Below are positions 21,411-32,448 of a stretch of 64,000 nt of DNA, one piece after another. A program made the translations under genes and the position numbers. Numbering within the stretch: position 1 is the stretch's first letter; each line of letters opens with the position of its first letter. Source of the DNA: Nemophila menziesii (Eukaryota; Streptophyta; Magnoliopsida; Boraginales; Hydrophyllaceae); assembly GCA_029959085.1 (NCBI GenBank), contig JARWIR010000027.1:4712001-4776000 (forward strand), read 5' to 3'. The notes below the pieces were generated by a model. It was not told the DNA's origin and ran no database searches. It saw only the letters and a program-made list of their open reading frames with translations.

Positions 21411-22638
21411 ATGGAAGCTCGAAAAAGGAGTCGCCTATTGATTCAGGTAATAAGATGCCTTTCTTGATTTGTTGTAGATTATAGAGTTTTCCTCCTCTCC
21501 TGATATATGTTGCCATGTTTTGTTCAGGTTTATGGTTTAATTCGACTCTAGCAAAATTCCGTTTTAACTATCTTTAGAGTCTATGATGGATAATCTTTAA
21601 TATTATTCTTTTTGTTCGAAATATCAATTTTATTTTTCATACTATATAACAGGTTAGTCATGTACTACTACATGATGATGTGATTGTTGATATATTGAGA
21701 TGGTTGCCAGTAAAATGTTTTTTACGATTCAAAAGTGTGTGCATCGAATATCATTAATCAGCAAAGGTTTTTCATTGAAAAGCATCAAAGGCAGAGTAAA
21801 TCCCAAGTTGCTTATTTATATGTTTGTGAATCATTTGGTGAAAATTACATATACTTGGCTTATAGCAATGGCTTAGCGTTGGAGAAAATGGCAGGACACC
21901 TCGGTGAGTGTCGCATGAAAAACCCGGCCACTAAACAAGTGCTTCATGTGGTGTGGTTAGTAGGATATGGTTTCATACTGGGTTTCAATTCATCAACTAG
22001 TAATTATAATTTGATTAGAGTTCATAGCAACGAAGGAAGACCTGATTTAGATATAAGTGTGTCAACTTTTGGATATGACAATGATGATGCTTTGAGTTTG
22101 AAGAGTAGCCTTGATATTACACACATGAGTGGAGGAAATAGATCAATATGTTGTACATGTAACAATGACCTCTTTTACATTGTAAGTTTTTGCTATGATG
22201 AATTGTCGAATTCAGATATAATTAGATCAACTTTTGACGGCAAAAACGCCATGAACATCAAGTTCCCTCAGAATCAGAGTTTTCAATCATCTGAAATAAC
22301 TCTATTTCAGGCATTTATTGATCCTGATCATGGTAAGCTCTCAATCAGGTTCATAATTGAACAAGAGCTCCATATGTTCAGAGAAAAAGATTATTGCTTT
22401 GGATTTTATGAATGATTATTCAGATCTAGATTCTATTACTGTGCTTCATTATTGGCCATCAAAGAGTCAAATGCATATTTCTATCAATAATCATCTTCTG
22501 CAATATGATATTTACTCCAAAAAGTCTACATGTTTAGCCGAGGCACCTCCGGGGGAATCGGTTTTGTACCAACTAGTTCCATCTTTAGTATTCCTCAAAG
22601 GAATGCATTCTAAAGATTTGTTGAATCTTAGGCTATGA
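21411..22638 (+). pseudogene. F-box protein with F-box-associated domain, pseudogene (unit A)
   Basis: F-box proteins are substrate receptors of SCF ubiquitin ligases; the F-box binds SKP1. Exon 1 (21411-21446) encodes MEARKRSRLLIQ; a 206-bp intron (gtaata...ataacag) follows. Exon 2 from 21653 encodes VSHVLLHDDVIVDILRWLPV then KCFLRFKSVC, a good F-box core. A frameshift near 21738 moves to the frame encoding NIINQQRFFIEKHQRQSKSQ, LGECRMKNPATKQVLHV and GYGFILGFNSSTSNYNLIRV, an F-box-associated domain. A second frameshift near 22385, shared with B, leads to IIALDFMNDYSD, DSITVLHYWPSKSQMHISIN and LVPSLVFLKGM, ending at 22638. Two frameshifts make it a pseudogene unless one is a sequencing error. 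Confidence 0.82.
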
Positions 22639-22894
22639 TTATATTTTATAATGGTTTGTTAGTAATTTTATATTCTCCTATTTAAAATTTATAACTTATG
22701 TATTATTGCGATTGTTTATATATATGTTTTTCTTATTGACCATGCTTAAGCAACATCTACTTATACTATTTCAGGGTCATCTATGCCCGAGTTGAAATAT
22801 TTAAATGACTGCCAACATATATTATTTAGCTGGTCCAAGCAAAGTTAAAGGTTTGAAATTCAGCACTGACAAGGGCGATCATATACAATAATGG

Positions 22895-23011
22895 ATGACT
22901 ATGTCTACCATGTTTAGTATAACTCTCCTAACTTCTTTAAACATCAATGATTTGGCTTCTGTTGAGGAGAAGGTTGTCTATGTGATTGTCCTATATGTTT
23001 TGACAAGTTAG
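22895..23011 (+). pseudogene. DUF674 fragment, C-terminal type (unit A)
   Basis: The frame reads MTMSTMFSITLLTSLNINDL then ASVEEKVVYV before TAG 23009-23011. DUF674 (PF05056) proteins, a plant family of unknown function, have a motif of this kind (PMSTISSITLL...LEEKVV). Just upstream, KGLKFSTDKGDHIQ then a stop may extend it. It sits just after the F-box pseudogene and points towards a minus-strand N-terminal DUF674 fragment 200 bp away, so the family copy is split and rearranged. Confidence 0.6.
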
Positions 23012-23221
23012 TCCTTTGTCTCTAAAACGTACATATCATGCATAGGATCATCTCTTTCCCACAACCTTCCTCCGTGGGAGCTACTGCAGTTAGTTTTGTA
23101 CTTGGCACGTACTTCAACTCATACTTTTGGTAAGAAAGAGAATTTTGGAAAACCATTTCAGGGTCATCAGTCACATTGTAACTTGCTTAACTAAAAATAT
23201 ATGGACAGCAATATAGCTTTT

Positions 23222-23540
23222 TCAGCGACTCTGATGCAGTTTGTTGGTCAGAGAGAGTGATACACTGGAGAAATAGGTTGGTGTTTTCAGGTTCAACAAA
23301 TTATATTTCTTGACAGAAAGTTGTGAGTAAGTGTTGTTCAGATCTCCAATACTTCCATATATTTTCCCCAAGCAACTCACCATTTTTTCCTTGGTTAAAA
23401 GACTCGCAACTACACCTAGAGGCAATGAAAAGAGATGAAATAAGAAATCAACGACGTCTTTCCCTGCTTCCGCAAAAATGACTCGTTTTCCTTTCCTGTA
23501 AATGAGAAGTCGTAAACTCACTTTTTTTTGTTGATGCCAT
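23222..23540 (-). pseudogene. DUF674 N-terminal fragment (unit A)
   Basis: Minus-strand ATG at 23540 gives MAST, but an extra base in an A run (acaaaaaaaag) shifts the frame; the family reading KVSLRLLIYRKGKRVIFAEA, GKDVVDFLFHLFSLPLGVV and SCLGKIYGSIGDLNNTY is then in another frame. The match to the DUF674 N-terminus (K.SL.LLID.K..RV.FAEAGKDFVDFLF..L.LP.G) is clear. Function unknown. It runs head-on towards the C-terminal type fragment at 22895. Confidence 0.78.
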
Positions 23541-24885
23541 CTTACCATATATTAGCATAACTTGTTGATTTTTTCTTGTTTATAAAAGATTAAGCAGGTT
23601 CTTGAAATTTAATTGGAAAATAGTTAGGTTGTGATGCTTTGGATTTTATAATTAATATGTCTAGGATAAATAAATTTTGACTGGAGGCATATTTATTTCC
23701 CAAAGAGATTACTAATTAAATGAAATACGTTGGTCGGGTGAAAAAGAAATCAAGGATCAAATAATTTTTTTTATTATTAAATATGAGGTCTTATGACCGT
23801 TTAACTGAATCTAAGACCTACAGATTACCCACAAAGGAGAACGAGACGTAGAGGTAAATGACTTTATACACATGGTAAACAAAGGTCGAAACAAATAAAT
23901 ATTCTATAACTATTAAGCATTCGGTAATTTCATGTTATCGATGTTATGCTTTTCATGGTAGACAAAGAACACGGAAAAGGAATGAGTTTTGGCAAACACC
24001 GTAATTTATCCAACATGCATTTGCCTGGTAATATTACATACTTTAATTGTTTTATTGAGATTTAAATGAGAAGATTAAACATAGTAAATAAATAATAACA
24101 TTTATGGTCATATGCACAAAACTTTTTTGTTAATAACAGAGTTAGATGAAATAACACTATTGGTAATAACACTTCAAGCATAACAACAAGGATTACTAAT
24201 ACACATTTTTGCCGGTCTTTGTAAAAGACTGTTTAGTCGATCTTTGACGCCTAATGGACTATGAAAGGTATTTGTCCATTGCAACTCGATCGCCCCAAAA
24301 CATGAGAACAAGATAGGATCAAAAACATAAATCTTTGCAGTCGCATATAGATATTATTTAGTATAACATGTATGGAAGGTTGAGGATCCGGCTTCCACAA
24401 GTACATATTAACTCACAAAAAATCACCTCTACAAGTACATTGCTTGTGGAGTTTTTTTGTTACTGTGGGAAAAACACTACTCCATCGTCGATTTCTTGGG
24501 GAACTACTCATACAATGCAAAAGTAATCAATGAGATAAGAGCAATGATAGTGAGAAAGTTGTTGCGGTACGTTAAATATTCTAGTGAATTGAACTAGACC
24601 AAATAATTTTTAATCATTAATGGTTTAATGGATATGTAACTGGATGTTAATATTAGACGTAATTTTGATAATTTGATGTGATGTGAATGGTAAGTTCTTA
24701 TGATAGATTATTATATATTGTCTAAAATGAAGGTTTTTTAGGTAGTTAATCAGCAAAATAATTGAGTGTACCATTTATTTCACTTAGTATTAGTTAAACC
24801 ACTAAGTATTTTCAGGAAAATTGAATACTCTGTAAATAACTCTTAGTTTAATCATTAATTAGTTGACTATAATAATAGATTCATT
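23541..24885 (+). other. No gene seen (unit A)
   Basis: AT-rich sequence without recognisable coding motifs on either strand. B 49666-50984 matches closely. Confidence 0.5.
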
Positions 24886-25900
24886 GAGTACTCATCAAAT
24901 CATAAGTGTATGGGTCGTTCAAGTAATATTTCGATAAACAAGATTTCGTTCTCAGGGATTAAACTTGTATAATTCACGTGTTCATTGAATAAGTAGTAGT
25001 AATTGCTAATACAGAAAAATAAAATATAAAAAATATTTGTTTGGTTTTGTTTATAAGCTACTAAACGCAAGAAAATAAAGAAACTACTAAAGTAAAGACT
25101 AAAAGATTAGATACAGATAAAAGATATACTTGAGTCTCGCTAGGGAATCACCTAAATTAACAATCTAATGCATTCATTTTTAGGGTAAAGCTAGTAATTA
25201 ATATTAGTCAGGACTCTACAATCTCATAACTCCCGTCAGGGTAGACTTAGGAGCTATCCTACAGTATTACGAACCCCGTCAGAAGGATTATATACTACGT
25301 TTAGATGATTAACTGAATTACAAGATTTGCTACGCAGTTAGTCGAGCCCGTGAGAATCATTGACAAACACCACGCGTTTCTATCCTAGTGTCGTAATTAA
25401 ACCCCCCGTCAAGGTGATCAACGCCACTAGTGAATAGCCTAATTACTACTACCTACCCTTGATTCGTGACGTCAATGATACTAAATAAATATAAAGATAG
25501 AATCAATATGTAATTACGTGACTTAATTTAAATTAATATAATCCCAAATTAGAAAGACATTAAATTAGAAACTAGGATTCATCCCCAAGATACGAGTATC
25601 AAGTCATTTAAGTTTAGCTCATAATTAAATACATAAAGGAAAGGAAACTACAAATATACAAGTTTCATAAAAAGAGAAATAAAATAAAGAAGGACCTAAT
25701 TAGGAGAAGGATTTGAGATTTTGTTGGACGAAGAAAGACTTCTCCAGCATCTGCTCTTGATCTAAGACTTTAAACTTCACTTCTCCTCCTCATCTTGGTG
25801 CTTCATAGCATCCATGTACCTAAGAACTTTATACTAAAAACAAACAACTTAACGCACAAAAGTTCTAAAAATGCAAATAACATAATTCCAAGGGGAGAAA
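24886..25900 (-). mobile_element. LTR-retrotransposon leader-like tract (unit A)
   Basis: Read on the minus strand, the end has ctgagaacgaaatcttgttt, attacttgaacgacccatac and acttatgatttgatg. It resembles a conserved leader (a CCCTGTGGGAT-like line, then a CACTTGCGA-like line) that I associate from memory with Ty3/gypsy elements of the Athila/Tat group. Upstream are several cccgtca blocks (25235-25420). No gag, pol or primer-binding site is seen. A lacks 310 bp that B has (B 51884-52193), lost between two ctcttga repeats (join at 25754-25760). The family is uncertain. Confidence 0.35.
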
Positions 25901-26580
25901 GTGCAATATATTAAAATAAGTATAAAAGTCTATCTAATAAGTCCAATCTCTACCTAAAAATAAGTCTCATAAGGGAATATATTTATAACAAAATGGGAAA
26001 CGTCAAGGAGAAATTTGTGCTTGAATCGTTATGAAAGATGGTAGATTACATTCGTTGAGCAAAGTCAATACATTTGTATACCGCATTGGTGTGAGTAACA
26101 TAGGGTAGATAGTGTGTGTTTTACTTTCCCCTAATTATCCCCTAGCAACATTATTATAAGCAGAACGAGTGTTGCCTTTGTGGACGTGATGCCAAATAGG
26201 ATATCTAATTAATTTACAACATATCGCGTTTGTGTGTCCATAACTAGGAAAACCAAAGTTAAGACAATGGTAATTTGAAGGTTTTTTGCATGCATTATTG
26301 TGAATGAATATGGTGTTTTGTTATGGCTGCAGGTAAGTACTGGATACAACAACTATTGATGGGGAAAAATTGTATACAACATGTGTCGACAAAGTCAAAA
26401 GATAAAGTGCATCATGTTGTTTTAGTGAGGATATAGACACCACCACTTCTCTTTGTTTCTCTTCTTAGATAATAAGGTTATATGTGTTATTCAAAGAGGG
26501 AAGTTGATAATTGAGTACAATCTGACCTCAAATTGCTGAATAAAAGTTGTTAACATTCATTACAAACCAAAGAACATGCT
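25901..26580 (+). other. No gene seen (unit A)
   Basis: Non-coding; contains a ctaattatcccctagcaaca stretch and mixed AT-rich sequence. B 52331-53005 matches. Confidence 0.5.
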
Positions 26581-26584
26581 AACC

Positions 26585-27013
26585 ATTAGGTTATGATTTT
26601 GAAAAGTGAAACCGATGGTTAAAACCGTTAGGTTATGGTTTCAGATAAAAATAAAACTGAATAACCGAAAACCGTTTATTACCATATATATTTTCATATT
26701 CAATAATAATCTAGGTTAAATTAGATATATTAAAATTCTAAAATTAAAATCCAAATACTAGATTTAACAAATTAATTAATTAAAATAATCTAGTTTGATT
26801 TTATAAAAATTAATATAATTATTATTAAATTATCATTTTGTTATGGTTAAAAACCGCAAAACCGTTTAAAAAAGCAAAACCGAATAATGCGGTTATGGTT
26901 TTGAAATGTGTAACCGATGGTTAAAAGCGTTAGGATATGGTTTTTATAAAATAAACGGTTACGGTTATGGTTTCGATATTTTTGCAAAAAACCTGACTGG
27001 TTCCATCCCTAGA
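26585..27013 (+). mobile_element. Possible hAT-like non-autonomous element remnant (unit A)
   Basis: Dense with ggttatggttt and aaccgtt motifs in both orientations on both flanks of an AT-rich core; the right edge reads ggttccatccctag, whose reverse complement ctagggatggaacc resembles hAT-type termini. A matching left terminus is not evident, so it is either truncated or misassigned. B has a copy at 53010-53443. Confidence 0.35.
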
Positions 27014-27374
27014 TATATGTGGCACGACTCCATATATTATAGTACTATGTAAGAGGTTGGAAAACAAGGCCAATGTCCGACATATCAAAGGTGTTATGAT
27101 GATATAGGTGGGTCTTGTCGTGGGACGTTTGTTTTTTAAACGAGTATGGTGGTATTTTAGACTAAAACGTGGAAGTCTTAGGGAAGATTTGTCATGGCGT
27201 CTCTTGGAAGAATTCGAGAGAAAGGTGATGATCTGTATCTCTTGATTCGATTGTATAAATTGTATCCAAGGTGAAATATTTTGGCAGAGTGAGAATTTAA
27301 AGGTTCTAAACAAACCTTAAAATGGACCCTTATTTTGGTATAATGATATAAATATTATTACTTGCCAAGCAAAA

Positions 27375-27430
27375 ATAGTTATAATACTAATTATTATTAT
27401 TATAATTATAATTATAATAATAATAATAAA
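27375..27430 (+). repeat. AAT/ATT palindromic microsatellite (unit A)
   Basis: attattattattataattataattataataataataataa, a self-complementary run. In B (about 53799-53888) it is longer and has two palindromic centres, consistent with hairpin-driven expansion. Confidence 0.85.
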
Positions 27431-27832
27431 ATTCCAGTTAATATATCAGTTCTAGAAGAAGAAATATGAAAATATTAACTTAAAAACATGTTTGTTAAAA
27501 TGATAGATTATTATGCAAAACACAGGAGACCAATTTGGTCTCTTTGAAGATACACGAGTATATTTACAACTTTTGCATGGTATAAGATCCCAAATTAATC
27601 TGTGGCGCTCTATGTTTTCCGAAAGCCATCTTAGACATTTTTGGAGTTAGTCCATATTTTGTGTACAAAAGAGAATTTAGAAGGGTGCATGTTTATTTTA
27701 ATAATTAGTGTTTGACCCTCTAAATTCTCATTGCTATAAGTTAATATCGAGTAATTTTATTAAATGTTGATGATTTTCTAGTCTTGCATATATCTTTTTC
27801 CGAGCCTGCAAAGACTTATTGCTGGAGCAATC

Positions 27833-28017
27833 ATGGATCCTTCACCTACCAAACTAAGCTTGAAACTTCTTATAGACAAAAAAAAAGACCACAGAGTCCT
27901 TTTCGCTGAAGTTGAAAAAGACTTCGTTGATTTCCTTTTCCACATACTTTCTTATCCTTGAGATTCTGTTATAAACATTGTCGGGTCCCTAGGAAAACTT
28001 TACGGAAGTATAGAAAC

Positions 28018-28018
<1 letters not shown>
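27833..28018 (+). pseudogene. DUF674 N-terminal fragment, second copy (unit A)
   Basis: ATG 27833 encodes MDPSPTKLSLKLLIDKKKDH, RVLFAEVEKDFVDFLFHILS, YP then TGA, with the family reading resuming in the same frame (DSVINIVGSLGKLYGSIETQ). Compared with the 23.2-kb copy, about ten residues between PLG and GKLYGS are missing. It is cut off by a 60-bp AT run at 28020. It lies on the opposite strand from the 23.2-kb fragment and is too diverged to be a recent duplicate of it. Confidence 0.76.

Positions 28019-28019
<1 letters not shown>

Positions 28020-28080
<61 letters not shown>
28020..28080 (+). repeat. AT dinucleotide run (unit A)
   Basis: About 60 bp of pure AT. The B equivalent (54487-54503) is about 17 bp. 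It cuts off the second DUF674 fragment. Other AT runs lie at 77-115 and 909-953. Confidence 0.92.
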
Positions 28081-28083
<3 letters not shown>

Positions 28084-29381
28084 GGGCAACGCCCGATTAA
28101 TTACACGGATAGTGAAATTATTCTTAATTAATTACAATTTCAAGTAAATTCTCAATTAATAACAAAATTTAAAGATTACCAAAATACCCATAAACCATTT
28201 AATTATTACTTTAATTATATATATCATTTAATTCTTATTATCTTCATCATTTGATCCAATTGTCAAAATATGCATATAAAAAACTATTAATAAAAAGGTA
28301 CCTGGAATAAAACTATTTATAAAAATGCCTCAACCCAAAATACCCCTACAAATAGTAATTTAAAAAAAAGAAATTAGAAAAAAAAACAAAATACCCATAA
28401 ACAACTAATGTCTTCATATTTGTGAAATAATAATCTAGTTTAGAGACACCACTTTAGGTGTATTATGTGCTTAGCTTAAGTGGTTTTCACAATTATTAGA
28501 TAGTTTCGCTAGTTTACCTTGTTTTGGAGCTTTGTTACTTTAAGAGCATATTTCGGTGTAATAGTGTGTTAAATGTGAATATTTTAGTTACAAGAATGAT
28601 ATTAGAAGCCAAGAATTGGCGAAGAAGTTGAAGAAAGAAGATCCAAGACAAAATCAAGACTTAAAAAGGCAGAAGAAACTGTTTTGGATAAAGCAAAAGC
28701 TATCAATAGTTGTTGGCCAGATTTGGAATGTGTAGTATTTAAAATGCTGCATAAAATCGATAGTGAATTTGAATAACCCCTTTTAAATCAAAAAGGTCTT
28801 TGAATTACGGTCGTGTGGCCACTAGTTTCGAGTTATTTGGAGATGTAAGGAAAAAGTTGTGAATTTTACAATCTCTATAGGTCAGGCAGTCCATTTTCCA
28901 AGGAAAATGGGTTTGAGCTGGAGTAGGGATCTAAAACCTAATTCATGACCTAGATTTTGTCCCTACACCTATATGTACTTGTATTTCAAACTACAAACAT
29001 GTCTTTTCTTAGTCCCTAATCATGAATACACTTAAAATTATCAAAAGAAGTAAGTGACTTGTAGAAGAAGACATGAAGGTGGAGAGTCACAAACTTCTCT
29101 TCTCTCTCCTTCCACTTAACCATTAGGGTAATATAAAGTAGATCTCTTTTTTAACCATTTTCGTAAGTTATTAAGTTTAGTTTTATTTCTTTTGGCATTA
29201 TGAACTAATTTTTTCATAACTTGGTTTGCAATATGTATAAATGTTTCTTGTGATTGAATTTAATTAATTTGAGATTTTACTTTATAATTTTTTTTGTGCT
29301 TGCCTTTATTCCAACTCTAATCTTGATCACGTTAGGACTGTTCTTAGTAGTTTGATTATCACCCTGTGGGGGATCCAATAC
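28081..29381 (+). mobile_element. Non-coding tract with LTR/leader-like end (unit A)
   Basis: Begins gtagggcaacgcccgatt and ends caccctgtgggggatccaat, acaaactatattcctagtgc, ttcgtactatcaacc, the last part running into unit B. The closing motifs resemble the leader I associate with Ty3/gypsy elements, here in the plus orientation. A central part (about 28600-28700) is purine-rich (gaagaagttgaagaaagaag). No primer-binding site, gag or pol. B 54504-55807 matches and runs into C in the same way. Confidence 0.33.
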
Positions 29382-29517
29382 AAACTATATTCCTAGTGCT
29401 TCGTACTATCAACCAGTTAGTCAAGATTTTTAAGCTTTATAACCCACCGTTATCTTATATATATATATATTCTTTCACCAACAAATAAGAAAAAAATCTA
29501 ACAAAATCAGTTAGCTC

Positions 29518-29559
29518 TTTTTTTTTTGCCGCTAAAGAAAAACTTTTTTGTAGTGTATA
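29518..29559 (+). mobile_element. Orphan right end of the small CACTA-like MITE (unit B)
   Basis: Only the T run, gccgctaaagaaa and ttttttgtagtg remain. The rest of the MITE and about 1.35 kb to its left are gone, with the join in a run of T. The element cannot have inserted in this form, so the state in A is ancestral here and B has a deletion. Confidence 0.72.
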
Positions 29560-31800
29560 CCTAATAGACCGTTATGTTAAACTTTGAAGATTCATGATTT
29601 AGGTTATATTACATTCTTAATTCAAGATAAAATAATCACTTATCATTATAATCATATGTTAGAAATTCTTAAAAATTATTGCTTTCTAATATTGGGCGTT
29701 TAAATTAAAATGATACATATAATTTAATTTAATTGTAATATAAATCTACATCAAGAAAATGTATGAACAATTTTGTATTTGTTGATTTCCAGATTTTATT
29801 TTTATGTCTTTGTTGGTTAATATTTTTCTCTAGTACTTGTTGAATGCAAAAAAAGCAAAATATATCCTAGAATAGTACGATATAGTTGATTATGTAGCAT
29901 TACTCTAGATGTGAAATTTATCATTATCTATTCCAAATTCTAAATGTAAGTAATTGAGTGTGCGATTAGTGTCATGCTCAGAGAAAGGGCTATGTTTTGT
30001 TATGTAGTAGTATTAGTCTGCACAAAAATTTTGCTGTTCATTTCCAAAATTATTGGTAGCAAAAAGTGTTGGGTTAACGAGTACCTCAAGGTAAAAAAAA
30101 ACTTTTATTTCAATCTTTACACATGGACTTATCTATATGGTAGACTTCTTAATCCTTTCCAATCCTATGAGTATTTTTTGTTTGTTCAAAATTTCGATTA
30201 GCACACTGACTATATCTGTTTTACAAACTATAATCCACCATCATGGTCCGAACTTATTATTTCTACTTTATATTTATCTTATATATATTCTTTCACCAAA
30301 AAAAAGAGTCTAACAAATTCAGTGAGCCCTGTTAAGTATATACTATAAATCAGATTTGTAAATAATGCTTGCCAAACATTGTATCTTGTATTGATATGAA
30401 TATAAGTCCTCTTTTTTACCAAGTTAGCATCACTCCAGATTATCCCTATTCTATAAGATTAAATAGAGGCATTAGGAACTCAAGATCAGTTAACACTCAC
30501 AATCGGCAATGATGTCCACTTAATGTTGAACAAGAAAGATAATGGAGTTAACATAAATTTAACTTGACATGGTAGCAATTAGTAAAACGAAAGGATTGGT
30601 TATGTCGAATAAAATCTTTTCAAAAATCTTGTTGATTCTCACGACTCTCGATATTCATTTGTGGTATACCACATTTCATATTGTAATATTTGATATGCCA
30701 CAAGATTCAAATCATCTTCACTCTCATGGTGTCTCAAATATGGATATATTTAATATACCTAGGCATGAGTGTCTTTTTATTTCGGTGACCTTTTTGAATA
30801 AAAGGCAACCTTAAAGTATGATGCCTCTATTAAGATGTATTTAGTAATATTTAAACTTATCGTAATTGTGCTAATTTGAATTAAACATAATTTAGTTTTT
30901 TGGTAAACTTTTGTGCAGAGAACTGCTTTTTCATCTTTTTTGTACAGTTATGTTCAGTAAAAAGAAAAGTACATTCGACCAAAATTTATGCACCACCTTT
31001 CAATATTGCAGACATTCAAACATTTAATTTAACATCAAAACCTAAGAAAAAATCACAAAACCACTACATCATATTCATTACCCAAAAAAAACACAAAAAA
31101 TTTAAAAAACGACAAATCTTTTTCATTAAACAATAAACAAACATAAAATCACAAAACCAGATTGACTTCAACTCAGATCTTCAAAGAACACTATTATATC
31201 TGCAGAATTAGAGAACATAAGCACATTAACACTCACAATTGATATTTGAAATGTTAATTAAGATTGCAGAAAGAGTAATAAAACACCTCAAAACTATATT
31301 TTCTCGTGGATAAAAGAAGTATCAGATAAACTTTATACCAAATCATAACCAAAAATCCTAATTACAGTTGTACACAACTATTAAAAACAATAGGTGCCAC
31401 AACACACCATAAAATAATATTCAACAGTACCTAAATTACGTTCGATCAAAATTATATGGGACCACAAATAGGCTTGTTTTGTATGCAAATCTAATTGAAA
31501 AATCTAGTCGAGGAAGATTTGTTCTAAAAAGGTGATGTCTTTAAAGAGAGAGATCCTAAAGGAGACAATAAGTCATGAAAAGTAATTATATGAAAGGTTA
31601 TAATAGTAAATTGGCATTACTTAGTTAACAACGGATGGAAAAAAACAAGTTTAAGGAGGTTTAGTTAAAGGAGGTCACAACGTGCACTTAGGCCATCATA
31701 AGTTAAACTTGAGTTGAGTGTCTCCAACTAAAGATTAGAAGCAGAGATTTATGCATGATGACTGACACAAAATTATTTTTAAAAAAAAAGTGCACATACC
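29560..31800 (+). other. No gene seen (unit B)
   Basis: Co-linear with A 1839-4320. The possible relict exon IIGSKKCWVNEYLK (about 30048) is present, and one repeat-family copy at about 30285-30660. Two private deletions lie near 31285 and 31317, and one near 31655. Confidence 0.5.
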
Positions 31801-31807
31801 TTGCGTA

Positions 31808-32448
31808 CTACCCGTTTAGACCTTCTATGGGTCTCTTGTTTATTTCTCTTAGCCCGCATTTGGATCTATACTTTTTTTCCACTTTCCAAATAACAAAGTT
31901 AGTTACAAGGGATCTGGTGGGCCACCACAGGAGCAGTCTGGTGGCCCATAGGAGCAGTCTAGGTAGGGATGTGGTGGCCCACAGGAGCAGTCTGGGTAGG
32001 GATATGGTGGCCCACATGAGCAGTCTGGGTAGGGATGTGGTGGCCCACACGAGAAGTAGGAGTATTAGGCTGGGCCACAATTGGAGTTCGAAGGCTGGGT
32101 TGGGCTGGTAGGGGTGATACACCGGGGCGCCCAGGTTTTATTTTTTCACTTATTTGGGTGGGCCTAACAGATGGACTATTTGTAGGCCCAACAGAAGAGC
32201 TGAAGAAAAATTAATTAAATTACCCTACATCAGGAGAAGGAGGATCCTCAATTGTTTCCTGGAAACAAATAGAGACATAGAGAGCATGAGAAATGGTGAG
32301 TCGAATGTTTAAAATTAGATGAGATTGTATTGACTTACTTGATAAGCATAAAAGTCGAAGGGTCATCATACAACCTTGAAGCAAGATCGCTAAGCACATT
32401 GAGTCTGTTGTTGTCTTCAGTCGCCGGTGGAACAATTTGTATTAGCAT
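31808..32448 (-). pseudogene. AT-hook, proline-rich protein gene remnant, unit B
   Basis: Same exon set. The short exon 32258-32224 is intact here (ETIEDPPSPDV plus two bases) and its phase joins correctly to the last exon (32199 down), giving GSSVGPTDSPSVGPTQ across the splice. In B the AT-hook reads KIKPGRPG because of an Arg-to-Ile change and a 15-bp in-frame loss just after it. The GHHIPTQTAPV repeat is longer (about four copies) but one repeat carries a TAG. Donor gtaagt (32338-32333) and acceptor tttccag are canonical. The correct phase across one splice and the codon-sized repeat argue that this was once a real gene. Confidence 0.52.
31925..32055 (-). repeat. 33-bp coding minisatellite, unit B
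   Basis: About four units of the GHHIPTQTAPV-encoding repeat, with variants TSRV, TAHV and an APM variant; one unit has ACC TAG in place of ACC CAG. Confidence 0.75.

Larger units (their letters stand above)
1..29381 (+). repeat. Segmental duplication unit A
   Basis: This is the first copy of a block that recurs at 29382 and 55808; each copy, as cut here, starts with aaactatattcctagtgctt. The cut is set by the window edge, so the true duplication boundaries are unknown. A is the longest copy: it keeps about 1.64 kb (about 166-1802) that B and C lack. It is missing other pieces, for example about 310 bp near 25755, about 48 bp in the transposase near 10225 and about 115 bp near 5850. Gene fragments, MITEs and retroelement pieces occur in the same order in A and B. 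Confidence 0.95.

Noticed and set aside
21411..22638. A self-incompatibility S-locus F-box gene
   Set aside because: It has an F-box and associated domain but none of the neighbours (S-RNase) or motifs that would place it there. Only the general F-box family is supported.
26930..27313. 127-codon minus-strand frame, shorter in B (53429-53740)
   Set aside because: It runs through the hAT-like repeat edge, its start and end differ between copies, and it has no recognisable motif. Treated as chance.
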